A DNA stretch of 64,000 nt from the NCBI RefSeq assembly GCF_019464495.1, contig NZ_CP080492.1, forward strand, positions 1,860,001 through 1,924,000. Direction: 5' to 3'. The position numbers were made by a program, and so were the translations under genes. Below the pieces are notes generated by a model. The model ran no database searches. It was not told the DNA's origin and saw only the letters and a list, made by a program, of their open reading frames with translations. This document shows, one piece after another, positions 32,020 to 40,859 of the stretch (its first letter is position 1; every line of letters begins with the position of its first letter). This DNA is from Leucobacter luti. GTDB lineage: Bacteria > Actinomycetota > Actinomycetes > Actinomycetales > Microbacteriaceae.

Positions 32020-32787
32020 ATGAATCTGCAGCGACTCTTTGGGCTCGACGGGCGCACCGCACTCGTGACGGGCGGGAGCTCCGGCATCGGCCGCGCAATC
32101 GCCGGAGCGCTGGCCGGCGCCGGAGCACACACGCTCATCGCGGCGCGCACGGAGACCGCCATCGCGAGTACCGTGGCAGAAATTACCGCCACGGGAGGAT
32201 GCGCGACCGGGATCGTCGCCGACCTCTCGACGCGTGCAGGAGCACACGACCTCGCCGACGCTGCGATCGCCGCCACCGACGCCGTCGACATCCTCGTACA
32301 CTCGGCCGGGATCAACCTTCGTCCGCCGCTCCCGGAGCTCGACGAGGCGACCTGGGACGCCACAATGGCGGTCAACCTCGACGCACCGTTCGTTCTTGGC
32401 CAACGTCTCGCGCCGGCCATGGCTGAGCGCGGCTACGGCCGGATCATTCACATCAGTTCACAGCAGGCACACCGGCCGTTTGCGGCGAGCGGCGCGTACG
32501 GAGTGTCCAAGGCAGGCCTCGAAGCACTCGCGCGATCACAGGCCGAGGCGTGGTCTGCACAGGGCGTGACGGCGAACGTACTGATCCCCGGTTTCGTTCA
32601 GACGCCGCTGAACGTGCGTTTGAGCTCGGACCCGGCCGTAGTCGAGGCCCTTGCCGCACGCACGCTTGTGGGGCGCAACGGGCTCCCCGAGGATTTTGCC
32701 GGGGCCGCGGTGTTCCTCGCGAGTCCGTCCGCCGCGTATGTCACCGGCCAATCACTTGCCGTGGACGGCGGATTCTCCGTGCACTAG
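32020..32787 (+). CDS. SDR family oxidoreductase (gluconate 5-dehydrogenase-like)
   Basis: A 255-residue classical short-chain dehydrogenase. The NAD(P) motif is ALVTGGSSGIGRAIAGAL, the catalytic Ser is in IIHISSQQAHRPFAASGAY, and the Tyr and Lys in GAYGVSKAGLEAL; the C-terminus VTGQSLAVDGGFSVH is typical of the family. The cofactor Arg in LIAARTE just after the second strand favours NADP(H). The segment NLRPPLPELDEATWD and the overall pattern resemble gluconate 5-dehydrogenases and related sugar-acid enzymes, but the substrate is not certain. It is divergent from the pilin operon and followed closely by the Excalibur gene. Confidence 0.9.
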   Translation: MNLQRLFGLDGRTALVTGGSSGIGRAIAGALAGAGAHTLIAARTETAIASTVAEITATGGCATGIVADLSTRAGAHDLADAAIAATDAVDILVHSAGINLRPPLPELDEATWDATMAVNLDAPFVLGQRLAPAMAERGYGRIIHISSQQAHRPFAASGAYGVSKAGLEALARSQAEAWSAQGVTANVLIPGFVQTPLNVRLSSDPAVVEALAARTLVGRNGLPEDFAGAAVFLASPSAAYVTGQSLAVDGGFSVH

Positions 32788-32811
32788 GACTGCAAAACTT
32801 GCACCAATTCC

Positions 32812-33270
32812 ATGTTTGAACAGAATACTGCCAGCATGTCACCTATCACTCAGTGTCTGGCTTCGGCGGAGGCCGAAGCTGCCACCGTCGAAGCGAACGA
32901 TGAGCTTGCAACCACCGCAGAGGCGCTCGACGCTGCACAGGCTGCGCTCGACGAGCAGCAGGCCAAGTTTGCCACTGAAAAAAAGGAACTCACGCGCCTG
33001 CACGAGGCCGCTACACAGGCGGCAGATGATGCCACGCAGCTCGCTTCGGCTGCCACACTCAGGGCAGAAACCGCTGAGGCCGCAGTGAGCACGGCAGCAC
33101 AGGACTCCACACCCCGCGGCCTCGTGGACACACCCCCGGTCACCGAGACCACTGTGTACTACCAAAATTGCACAGCAGCACGAGAGGCAGGTGGCGCTCC
33201 GGTCTCCATCGGAGGACCCGGGTATGGCCCCCACCTCGATCGAGACGGAGACGGCGTCGGCTGCGAGTAA
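32812..33270 (+). CDS. Excalibur calcium-binding domain protein with coiled-coil stalk
   Basis: A 152-residue protein. Residues 15-95 are Ala/Glu-rich heptad-like sequence predicted as a coiled coil. The last 38 residues are an Excalibur domain: YYQNCTAAREAGGAPVSIGGPGYGPHLDRDGDGVGCE region, with an EF-hand-like Asp cluster DRDGDGVGCE and two Cys. Excalibur domains normally lie outside the cell, yet no signal peptide or membrane segment is seen. No Shine-Dalgarno is evident. TTGCAC (32799) and GAATAC (32823) look like promoter boxes, so a leaderless start at the ATG 32836 is possible. The stop adjoins the convergent amidase stop. Confidence 0.75.
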   Translation: MFEQNTASMSPITQCLASAEAEAATVEANDELATTAEALDAAQAALDEQQAKFATEKKELTRLHEAATQAADDATQLASAATLRAETAEAAVSTAAQDSTPRGLVDTPPVTETTVYYQNCTAAREAGGAPVSIGGPGYGPHLDRDGDGVGCE

Positions 33271-34610
33271 CTAGTGCGCGCCCCGCCCCGCAGGGGACCC
33301 AACGGCGATAGCGCAGCGCAGCGCAGCCTGGAGCGCAGCAGCATCGCCGAATCTCGCACCCTGCAGAGTGACACCAACGGGGAGCTCTCCCTCGGCGACC
33401 GGGAGCGGGAACGTGACCATCGGGGCGCCAACAACCGTGCCGTGTTCAGTGTTGCGCGTATACAGATCGAACACCGCGGCCGGTGCGCCGCAGTGTGTAA
33501 TCACGGCACCCACGTCGATCGGCGGCGCCGCGGCCGGGGTCGTCGGGAAGATGAGCCCGTCCAATTCGTGCTCCCGCAGCAGCGCGTCATACTCCGCCCG
33601 CAGCACGGCGACCGCGAACTGCGCGGAGGCATAGGCATCCGCAGTAACCGGCGCCTCCGCCATACCCTCCAGCACCGCACGCACGTCAGGCGTCTGCACC
33701 CCTGCGCGCAGCCGCCTCAATCCCTCACTCGGCTCCACTCCGAACGCCTCGGCTGCGGCAGCCGCCAGCAACCGCGGAGTCTCCCAGCCCATCAGGTCCG
33801 CCGTGACACTGCGAGCACGCGAAAGGAACTCACGAAGATCCACCGACACCGGATCAGCCACGGCGGCGAGCGCCTGCACCGCACGATCCCAGGACCGCTC
33901 AGTATGCGGCTGTAGCTGCGCTGCGAGCTCCGCTGAAATGCCGAGCCGCAAACGCCGCGACGGATCGGGGCCTGGCACCGCCGCATGCCCCGCGAGCTCC
34001 GTGCGCGCGTCCTCCCCGTGACCGCCCTGTCGAGGGCGATGATGCGTCGCAGAGTGTCGGCGAACAGTCCAGGGGTGTCGCGTGTCCAGGAGAGTCCGAT
34101 CGTGCCGGCGCTGGGCCACCGCCCCGTGGTGGGACGGAACCCGGCGACCCCGCACAGGCTGGCCGGGATCGAGACCGAACCCCCGGTGTCGGTGCCGAGC
34201 GCAACAGAGACAGTCCCACCCGCCACGACTGCGGCGCTCCCACCGGACGATCCGCCGGCCGAGCGGTCCGGGTGCCCCGGAACCGTCACCGCTCCAAAGG
34301 CCGGGTTTTGCGAAGTGATGCCGAAGGCGAGTTCGTGCATATTCGCCATACCAGCCACCACCGCACCGGTGCGGCGGAGTGCGGCGACGATCGGCGCATC
34401 CGCGTGCTCAGGCACGAGATCCAACGCCGCACTGCCCGCGGATCGCACGAACCCGCGCGCGGCAATGTTGGCCTTCACCCCGAGCAGGTACGCCCCTTCT
34501 CCCTGCTCAGCGAGTTCCTGCAGCAGCGCCGCGCGCGGGCGAAGCTGCGTCCAGGCGTGCCACCGAGAGGGTTCGCCGGACGCCTCGATTTCGGGATCCT
34601 GCACACTCAC
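33271..34610 (-). pseudogene. Amidase signature family protein, split by a frameshift
   Basis: An amidase (GatA/AmiE-like, about 446 residues if repaired) hydrolysing a carbon-nitrogen amide bond. The N-terminal part has the catalytic Lys in LLGVKANIAARG, and the Ser-Ser-Lys chemistry region GHPDRSAGGSSGGSAAVVAGG followed by GTDTGGSVSIPASLCGVAGFRPT. The C-terminal part, with LDGLIFPTTPAAAPP and a typical GAPMVTFPL, lies in another frame. A single base is missing in the C run at 34014-34017. The ATG overlaps the MFS gene stop by four bases, so transporter and enzyme are coupled; the transporter probably brings in the amide. Confidence 0.85.
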
Positions 34611-36091
34611 CGCGAGCTCTCCTCCAGGTTCTTGCCCTTCGTGTTCGGAGCCAGCACGTTCACGAGCGAGCCCAGCGCCAGGAACGCCACCAGGCCCAGC
34701 ATGGTGCCTTCAAGCGGGAATCGGCTGAGGACTCCGACCAGCAAGAGCACGCCCAGGCCGCCGCCAACGTGGCCGATGCTGTCCGTCACCGCGTACGCCG
34801 TGGTGCGAAAACGCGTGGGGTATACCTCCGCCGTCAGCGCGTACTGCGCAGGGACCCAGAGGTTTTGGCCGAAGAACAACACGATCGAACCGATGAATAC
34901 GACGCCGAGGGAGTGGTCACCGAACGCTACGAGCAGCGCACCAGCGACCGTGATCACCGCACCGATCAGCATCCACCATTTGCGCTCGATCCGATCCACC
35001 AGCGGCCGCACCACGATGGCCGCGAGAATGAAGCCGAGCAGCCCGACCGCGGAGACCATGCCTGCTTCGCTTGCGGTGAAGCCCTGTCGCACGAGCACCG
35101 AGGTGTAGGCGCCAGAGAAGGCGTAAATGGTGAGGTAGCCGAGCATCCATGCCAGGCCGAGCACGCACAGCCGCTTCAGGTATTTCGGCGTGGTGAACAG
35201 TTCTTTCACCCCGGCCCAACCGTGCTGCGCCGGCTCGGGCGCAGCATCAGACACGGCATCGGCTGGAAGCAGCGGGGCACGCTTCGTGGCGATCACTTCC
35301 ATGCGATCGACCACCGCTGTCGCCTCCTCCGTACGCCCCTGCTCAGCGAGCCACCGCGGTGACTCCGGAAGCGCGATCCGCAGCAGCAACGACAGGACCG
35401 CCAGAACCGCACCAATGCCGTACACCCATCGCCAGCCCGCGGTGAAGGAATCGGATGCGAGCGCGAACGGAAGCGCGGAGGGCCAGGGGCCCATCGGAGT
35501 GGTGAGGAACAGTCCCAGCCAGATTCCGAGCGCAGAGCCAAGCGAGGCCATGATGAACATCAGGCCCGTGTAACGGCCGCGCATGCGTCGCGGAGAGATC
35601 TCACTGATGAAGACGTTGATGATGGCAAGATCTGCGCCAACACCGATGCCCGTGATGAGGCGCGAGAGCCCGAAGTGCGCCTCGTTCATCGCCAGCATGG
35701 AGTACAGCGAACCGAGGCCGGTGATGACCATCGCCACGATCAGCATGCTGTGCCGCCCGAAGCGGTCGGAGAGCGGGCCAAGGGTGAGGGCGCCGACACC
35801 GTAGCCCAGCAAGCTCAGGAACACCGGGAGACCGATGAAGCCATCGGTGCTCGTAAGATCGCACCCCTCGATGATCTGCACACAGGTCTGCACGAAGGAG
35901 ACGTTGATGTTGAAGATGTCGTACTGCACGAACAGCATGCCGAGCCCGATTGTGAATGCCGAGGCGAGGCTCAGTCCCCAACGAGGGAAACGATCAATGC
36001 GGCGGAGGATCGCGGCGCTTGCCACGCGTCCTGCGTCTGCGGTGCGCGGAGCCGGGACGGTCTGCGCGGCGGATCTGGGTGTGGAAGACAC
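34607..36091 (-). CDS. MFS transporter (sugar/organic acid porter type)
   Basis: A 494-residue carrier with 12 membrane segments and a long cytoplasmic loop after segment 6. The loop 2-3 motif is GPLSDRFGRHSM, the segment 4-5 region has SRLITGIGVGADLAIINVFISEISPRRMRGRYTGLMF, and after segment 6 is PESPRWLAEQGR, as in SP/AAHS/metabolite-H+ symport families. The C-terminus LAPNTKGKNLEE also fits the sugar porter branch. The substrate is unknown; the overlapping amidase gene suggests an amide-containing compound. A LuxR regulator gene lies 74 bp upstream on the same strand. Confidence 0.88.
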   Translation of the reverse strand: MSSTPRSAAQTVPAPRTADAGRVASAAILRRIDRFPRWGLSLASAFTIGLGMLFVQYDIFNINVSFVQTCVQIIEGCDLTSTDGFIGLPVFLSLLGYGVGALTLGPLSDRFGRHSMLIVAMVITGLGSLYSMLAMNEAHFGLSRLITGIGVGADLAIINVFISEISPRRMRGRYTGLMFIMASLGSALGIWLGLFLTTPMGPWPSALPFALASDSFTAGWRWVYGIGAVLAVLSLLLRIALPESPRWLAEQGRTEEATAVVDRMEVIATKRAPLLPADAVSDAAPEPAQHGWAGVKELFTTPKYLKRLCVLGLAWMLGYLTIYAFSGAYTSVLVRQGFTASEAGMVSAVGLLGFILAAIVVRPLVDRIERKWWMLIGAVITVAGALLVAFGDHSLGVVFIGSIVLFFGQNLWVPAQYALTAEVYPTRFRTTAYAVTDSIGHVGGGLGVLLLVGVLSRFPLEGTMLGLVAFLALGSLVNVLAPNTKGKNLEESSR

Positions 36092-36165
36092 TCGTCAACT
36101 CCTTTGTCTGCGAATGGATCAGCTCTCTCGATTCTGACCATTCGCGGACCCGCACGACATCGTCA

Positions 36166-36855
36166 CTATTGATGATGGCGGAAGTAGTATCCGGCCAACG
36201 AGACCCGATTCGCAGATCCCGTTTTCTCGAACGCGTGCCCCAGGTGTGTCCTGAGAGTGGGGAGCGAAATCCCGAGCTGCTGCGCGATCTGTTTGTCGCC
36301 CTCACCATGTGCGATGAGCTCGGCGATCTGCAGCTCGCGGGGAGTGAGAGCTGCGCTTCCTGGCTTCGGCTGCTTGGGGAGCACGCGCGCGAGCAGGTCG
36401 CCGAACGCGCGAAACGACTCAGCCTCAGCCTCGGTGAACGCCCGCGCCCGGCGCCCACGCCACAGCCGCAGATCGATTCCGCCTGAACCCCCAGAACGCG
36501 GGAAGTAGTTCAGTCCGTGGCGCATGTCCTGCGGCCTGAGAAAGTCAGCAACGAACTCGTCCCCGCCCGCCCGATCTACTGTGACGGTGACGGCGGTGCC
36601 TGCCGAGTACAGCTGCGGAGTGAGGCGGTCGACGTATCGAAAGTGCCGGTCATATGCTTCCAGGCGCCCGGCCCCCATGTTGAGCTCCACTGGATCGGCG
36701 TACGGCCCAGTGCCGTCGTTGACGTACGACACGAAGATGTCCGCACCGAACATCCGACGGAGGATCGCGCCAAGTTCCAGGCGCGTGACCCGCTGCGGCG
36801 CGCCTGCGAGCACGATATCGATGGCCTCCGACGCGAGTGCGTGTGTGTTCGTCAT
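36166..36855 (-). CDS. LuxR family transcriptional regulator
   Basis: A 229-residue regulator. The C-terminal LuxR-type helix-turn-helix is clear at about residues 165-225: ALTPRELQIAELIAHGEGDKQIAQQLGISLPTLRTHLGHAFEKTG. The N-terminal 150 residues are not a receiver domain (no phosphorylation Asp pattern) and do not match autoinducer-binding domains with certainty; they may be a GAF/PAS-like sensor. It stands directly upstream of the MFS-amidase pair, which it probably controls. Confidence 0.85.
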   Translation of the reverse strand: MTNTHALASEAIDIVLAGAPQRVTRLELGAILRRMFGADIFVSYVNDGTGPYADPVELNMGAGRLEAYDRHFRYVDRLTPQLYSAGTAVTVTVDRAGGDEFVADFLRPQDMRHGLNYFPRSGGSGGIDLRLWRGRRARAFTEAEAESFRAFGDLLARVLPKQPKPGSAALTPRELQIAELIAHGEGDKQIAQQLGISLPTLRTHLGHAFEKTGSANRVSLAGYYFRHHQ

Positions 36856-36934
36856 GGTGGCTTCGCCCTCCTCAGCGCTCCGAGGCTAACCTTAAGCGCT
36901 CGAAGTCGCATGCGCCAGGGTCGTGCCGCGCACA

Positions 36935-36974
36935 CACCAGCGGCCCCGTGGAATCCTCCACGGGGCCGCTGGTG
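36935..36974 (-). terminator. Hairpin terminator of M28 peptidase gene
   Basis: A perfect 18-bp inverted repeat (arms 36935-36952 and 36957-36974, starting CACCAGCGGCCCCG) with a 4-nt loop. It stands 41 bp past the stop of the peptidase on the minus strand and probably also insulates the LuxR gene. Confidence 0.85.
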
Positions 36975-37015
36975 CCACCCGAGCCGCGGCTCAGGGCAGG
37001 TGTTGGCGCAGTCTG

Positions 37016-39511
37016 CTACGCCGAGCTGTCCGACGCGCCTCCTGCGCGGCGGCGCTTCGCGATCGCGATCGCCCCGCCGCCCACGAGGAGCAGAAGGCCT
37101 GCGAAGACGCCGGTGCCGAGGAACGCGGCGCCACCGGTGGTGGCCAACGACTTCGCAGGGGGCGTCGACGTATCAGTCGGCTTCGGGCTCGGTTCCGGCT
37201 CCGGCTTTGGCTCCGGCTTCACCGACTCGTCCGCGGCGAACTCCAGCGTCACCGTCGCGCTTGCGTGACCGGCCACGTCGACGGCCCGGATCTCAGCGGT
37301 CGCAGCCGCTGCGCCGAGCGGAAGCTCCGCAGTGAGCGTCTCATCAGCAGCAGCGGGCGCTGCCCCGGCAGCCGCTGCGCCTGCGCCAGCGCTGCCGCCT
37401 GTGCTGCCTCCTGCGCCGAGGAGTGAGCCCCATTCGCCGTCAGGAAGCATCCGGTACTCGATCTTGTCCACTCCGGAGGTGGCGTCGCTGGCCGCAACGG
37501 TCACCTCGCCGCGCTGGGCGGATGCCCCGGTGTCCACCGCTGCGGTGAGCGTTGGGGCCACGGTGTCGATCGGGTAGCTGCGCTCCACCGGAGTGGTCGT
37601 GCCGCTGCCATCGGTCACGCGAGCGTGCAGCGTATTGACTCCCTCGTCCGCGAGCGTGATGGGCGCGGTATACCCCTCCCAGTCTGTGCCGTTCCGCGAG
37701 AACTCCACCGTCGGAGCCTGGTCGATATCGTCAGCGCCAGCGAGGCTCACCACAACCGGACCCTGGTACCACCCGGCAGCGTTTGCCTCGGCACTGGTGT
37801 CGAGTGTGACGGTCGGAGGCGTCGTGTCGTTGATCAGCTTCAACTGAACCGAGGTATCCCCCGAGATTGCCTGATCTAGCGCCCCGCCGATGGCGTCATT
37901 CGGGGCGAGCGCCGCAAAATCGCACTCGGTCTCGGGCGCCAGAGTCGTCACGCTCCCATCCGAGGCGGTCGTGCCCACCTCACGCCAGCCCTCGTCTGCA
38001 CCGCAGGACATCGCAACGGGTACTCCGGCGGCAGCGGCACCCGCGTCGTCCTGCACGTCAACGGTGACACTGTTGAGCGAGGCACGGAACGCAGAGCCCC
38101 CGATGATTTCGGCGGAGATCCCCATCCGCTCCTGCGACACGTTTTCGATTGTGTCCGAGGTCTGATGATAGGTCGGTTCGAGCACGATAGACGAGTCTGC
38201 TGACCAGAACATCCAGCTGAACACTGCGGCGTCAATGCCGACGTTCTGGAATGATTCGTGATCGCTACGCGCGACGTTGCCGCGGTTCAGCGGGCCCCGG
38301 TTCGTGTGCTCGGAGAGTGCGTCGGCGTGGTTGAGCACGGAGTTCTGCATCCCCTCAGGCTTCAGGCTGAGGCCCCAGAACTGCATGGGTCGCTCCGCCG
38401 TTCCCGCGTATGCAGTCCCCGCCATATCCATGTTCCAGGCGCCGACTGCACGGTCGATCTCCTCGGGCGTGAGGCTCTGCGCGTGGGCCTTGGAGCCGAG
38501 GATCCCCTTCTCTTCAGCGCCCCACGCGCCAACGCGGATCTCCGTGTCGAGTGAATACTGGCTCAGGATCCGAGCGGACTCCAGCATGATCCCGATGCCA
38601 GACGCGTTGTCGCTCGCGCCGGGGCTCCCCACCACCGAGTCAACGTGCGCGCCGATGTACACGATGGGAGCGGTGCCGTCGGTGTCTCCAACTGCTGGGC
38701 GCACACCGATCACGTTGGAACTCTGGGTGCCACTTCGTTCCGTCGTGATACTGAGCGTCAGCGGCCCCGTTGCGAGCAGGTCGCGCACGCGCTGCCCCTG
38801 CCCGAGCGATGCTCCGACCACCTGGATCCCCGTCGCCTCTGCTGGGACAGTGCCGGGATTTGCCATGGACTGGTTCGCATTGGTGTTAGTGAAGATCACT
38901 CCGGCGGCTCCAGCGCCGGCGAGGGCCGTCAGCTGAGCGGATCGCGAAGCCGCGCTCCCCCCAAAGGTCACCAGTACGAACTTGCCCGCGACGTCTGCCG
39001 GGGCGAAGGTGGAACCGTCACCGATGTCGACCACCTGTGCCGCCACTGGGGCCGCTGCCTCAGTGAAGAGTGCGTTGCTGGCTGGACGATACTGCCAGCT
39101 CACTTGTGTGGGGAGATCACGATCCGGCACCACATTCGCGAAGGTGGACACCCCCACGGTGACAGCTTCAAGCTCAGTGGTGAAGCCGTACGAGTCCAGC
39201 GTTGACTGCACGTACGCGTTTGCGGTTGCCTCGGCCGTGGTCGCAGCGACGCGCGGGCCGATATCGACGGCGAGGTGCCGCACGTGTTCATACACGGCTG
39301 CGTCGTCCACCTGGTCCGCGAATTCCTGCAGGTAGTCCGGCAGGTAGGTCGCGGTTCGGATCGCTTCGATCCCGTCCACGGGTGCGTACGGCACGGCGAG
39401 CGCCGCGGTCGGGGTAAAGACGAGGGGCACGGTGATCGCCGCGGCCCCCAAAGCGAAGGCGAGCCGCTTCCGCGGCCTCGGCTCCGTATGTACGTTATTG
39501 CGTGACTGCAT
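37016..39511 (-). CDS. Secreted M28 family aminopeptidase with LATTG sorting signal
   Basis: An 831-residue exported zinc peptidase. A signal peptide covers residues 1-38 (RKRLAFALGAAAITVPLVF). A protease-associated domain lies near 130-230 (FVLVTFGGSA...AAGVIFTN). The M28 catalytic core has the metal-binding IGAHVDSVVGSPGASDNASG and GAWGAEEKGILGS; Ig-like and linker segments follow. The C-terminus is a Pro/Lys linker, SLATTG, a membrane stretch and KRRR, the LAxTG form typical of class E sortase substrates. So it is cell-wall anchored. Start at 39511, since upstream residues are not signal-like. A 16-bp palindrome stands 115 bp upstream. Confidence 0.9.
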   Translation of the reverse strand: MQSRNNVHTEPRPRKRLAFALGAAAITVPLVFTPTAALAVPYAPVDGIEAIRTATYLPDYLQEFADQVDDAAVYEHVRHLAVDIGPRVAATTAEATANAYVQSTLDSYGFTTELEAVTVGVSTFANVVPDRDLPTQVSWQYRPASNALFTEAAAPVAAQVVDIGDGSTFAPADVAGKFVLVTFGGSAASRSAQLTALAGAGAAGVIFTNTNANQSMANPGTVPAEATGIQVVGASLGQGQRVRDLLATGPLTLSITTERSGTQSSNVIGVRPAVGDTDGTAPIVYIGAHVDSVVGSPGASDNASGIGIMLESARILSQYSLDTEIRVGAWGAEEKGILGSKAHAQSLTPEEIDRAVGAWNMDMAGTAYAGTAERPMQFWGLSLKPEGMQNSVLNHADALSEHTNRGPLNRGNVARSDHESFQNVGIDAAVFSWMFWSADSSIVLEPTYHQTSDTIENVSQERMGISAEIIGGSAFRASLNSVTVDVQDDAGAAAAGVPVAMSCGADEGWREVGTTASDGSVTTLAPETECDFAALAPNDAIGGALDQAISGDTSVQLKLINDTTPPTVTLDTSAEANAAGWYQGPVVVSLAGADDIDQAPTVEFSRNGTDWEGYTAPITLADEGVNTLHARVTDGSGTTTPVERSYPIDTVAPTLTAAVDTGASAQRGEVTVAASDATSGVDKIEYRMLPDGEWGSLLGAGGSTGGSAGAGAAAAGAAPAAADETLTAELPLGAAAATAEIRAVDVAGHASATVTLEFAADESVKPEPKPEPEPSPKPTDTSTPPAKSLATTGGAAFLGTGVFAGLLLLVGGGAIAIAKRRRAGGASDSSA

Positions 39512-39625
39512 TGTCCGCTGGCGTCCTCTCTGACGTCGCGGCTCCTCAGGGCGCTCCGTGAGGAGCCCTTCTCGCGCGTACGCGAGCGAGGACTCCGACG
39601 CACCCCAACCGAACCGACTGCTTTT

Positions 39626-39641
39626 GGATGCGATCGCATCC
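39626..39641. promoter_or_regulatory. 16-bp perfect palindrome upstream of M28 peptidase
   Basis: GGATGCGATCGCATCC is self-complementary over all 16 bases. It lies 115 bp upstream of the peptidase start and 105 bp downstream of the small gene ending at 39746, in a noncoding gap. It looks like a dimeric regulator site; the regulator is not identified. Confidence 0.5.
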
Positions 39642-39745
39642 CCCGGATCGACCATATCGAAGTTCGGACGGTGTGCGGGAATAATTTCGGCGCGGCCAGT
39701 CCTCGAGGACGCCCAGCGCCCCCGAGGCTCGCCTATCCGGTATGG

Positions 39746-39952
39746 CTAGTCCTGCTGCGCCTCCGCGATATCGGCTCGCGGCACCTCTTCGCGGCTCACC
39801 TCGGCGTCGTCACCGTAGTATTCTGTGGCGCCGTCGAGCACGGGATGGTCGAGCGTGGCGCCCTCTCGCGATGGGTGCGCCGTACCCTCACCGTTGGGCG
39901 CTTCTGTTCGCGTTGCGTGGTGCGGCACATTGGAGTGATGTCCAGTCGTCAT
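39746..39952 (-). CDS. Small hypothetical protein, 68 aa
   Basis: A small hydrophilic, acidic protein beginning MTTGHHSNVPHHATRTEAPN and ending EVPRADIAEAQQD. It has no membrane segment or Cys. The ATG at 39952 is preceded by AGGAGACATC, a good ribosome site, which supports it as a real gene despite the short length. The mid part ATEYYGDDAEV is acidic. No family was recognised. It is isolated between the tRNA-Tyr terminator region and the M28 peptidase, both on the minus strand. Confidence 0.6.
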   Translation of the reverse strand: MTTGHHSNVPHHATRTEAPNGEGTAHPSREGATLDHPVLDGATEYYGDDAEVSREEVPRADIAEAQQD

Positions 39953-40100
39953 GATGTCTCCTGTCACTCGGGCTGCCAACACTAGGCCTGTCTGCACGAT
40001 TCCGCCAGGGCCTTACGGTCTGGCCGACACCCGCGTCGATGCGCGCTTCGTCCGGCTCCGCGCAGCACAGATCGCCGCACAGCGCTGCTACCCGCACAAC

Positions 40101-40146
40101 AGAAAAGACCCGGACTCCGTTGATTTCTCAACAGTGTCCGGGTCTG
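40101..40146 (-). terminator. Intrinsic terminator of tRNA-Tyr
   Basis: On the minus strand AGACCCGGAC...GTCCGGGTCT forms a long stem, extended by TGTTGA against TCAAC with a GAAA loop, and is followed by TTTTCTG. It starts 10 bp after the tRNA 3' end. Confidence 0.9.
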
Positions 40147-40154
40147 TGTTTCTG

Positions 40155-40236
40155 TGGCGGATGAGGGATTCGAACCCCCGTAGGCATTGCCAGCTGATTT
40201 ACAGTCAGCCCCCTTTGGCCGCTCGGGTAATCCGCC
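40155..40236 (-). tRNA. tRNA-Tyr (GTA)
   Basis: An 82-nt tRNA with a long variable arm as expected for tRNA-Tyr. The acceptor stem GGCGGAT pairs with ATCCGCC; the anticodon loop reads CTGTAAATC with anticodon GTA; the T arm is GGGGGTTCGAATCCCTC. The discriminator base is A and the CCA end is not encoded. Confidence 0.97.
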
Positions 40237-40370
40237 AAAGATCGTGCGTGCACGACCGAGAGTCAACTTTACCGGCTCGATCCCCCGAACGGAAATCGAC
40301 CGTGGCTCCCGGGCCTGCCTCGCCCCGCACTGCACCCCCTCAACCACCCCAGCCGTGGCAGGATCAGTGC

Positions 40371-40835
40371 ATGCGCACTCTCCCGAACGAGCTCACCATG
40401 CACACCTCGTCCGACCTCGCCGCGATGTCAGCAGCCGCGCTGTACCGCATTGCCCGGCTGCGCCAAGAGGTCTTCGTTGTGGAGCAACACTGCGTCTACC
40501 TCGATCTCGATGGCCGTGACGCCGAGGCCGGTACCACGCTGCTCTGGGCCGAAGACGCTGCAGGCGACGTCGCCGCAACGATGCGGGTGCTGCGCGAGGA
40601 CGCGCTCGAACCCGGCCTCTCCTCCATCGGCCGCGTCGCCACTGCTCCTGTCTGGCGCGGGCGCGGCGTCGCCGCGGTGCTCCTCGACGCTGCGATTCAG
40701 AGCTGCGACGGCGGCCCCATCCTTATCCACGCGCAGTCATATCTCACCGACTGGTATGGGCGCTTCGGCTTCCAGGCCAGCGGCCCCGAGTTCGTCGAAG
40801 ACGGGATCCCACACACGCCCATGCGGATCGGCTAG
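40371..40835 (+). CDS. GNAT family N-acetyltransferase (ElaA type)
   Basis: A 154-residue acyltransferase of the GCN5 fold. N-terminal LARLRQEVFVVEQHCVYLDLDGRDAEA-like sequence and LLWAEDAAGDVAATMRVL are typical of ElaA, then acetyl-CoA binding SSIGRVATAPVWRGRGVAAVLLDAAI, and C-terminal LIHAQSYLTDWYGRFGFQASG...GIPHTPMR. ElaA acceptors are not well defined. The start has AGGATC upstream. It is convergent with the PutA-like gene and follows the minus-strand tRNA-Tyr. Confidence 0.9.
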   Translation: MRTLPNELTMHTSSDLAAMSAAALYRIARLRQEVFVVEQHCVYLDLDGRDAEAGTTLLWAEDAAGDVAATMRVLREDALEPGLSSIGRVATAPVWRGRGVAAVLLDAAIQSCDGGPILIHAQSYLTDWYGRFGFQASGPEFVEDGIPHTPMRIG

Positions 40836-40859
40836 CTCCTCACCGCCCAACAGGCACTG

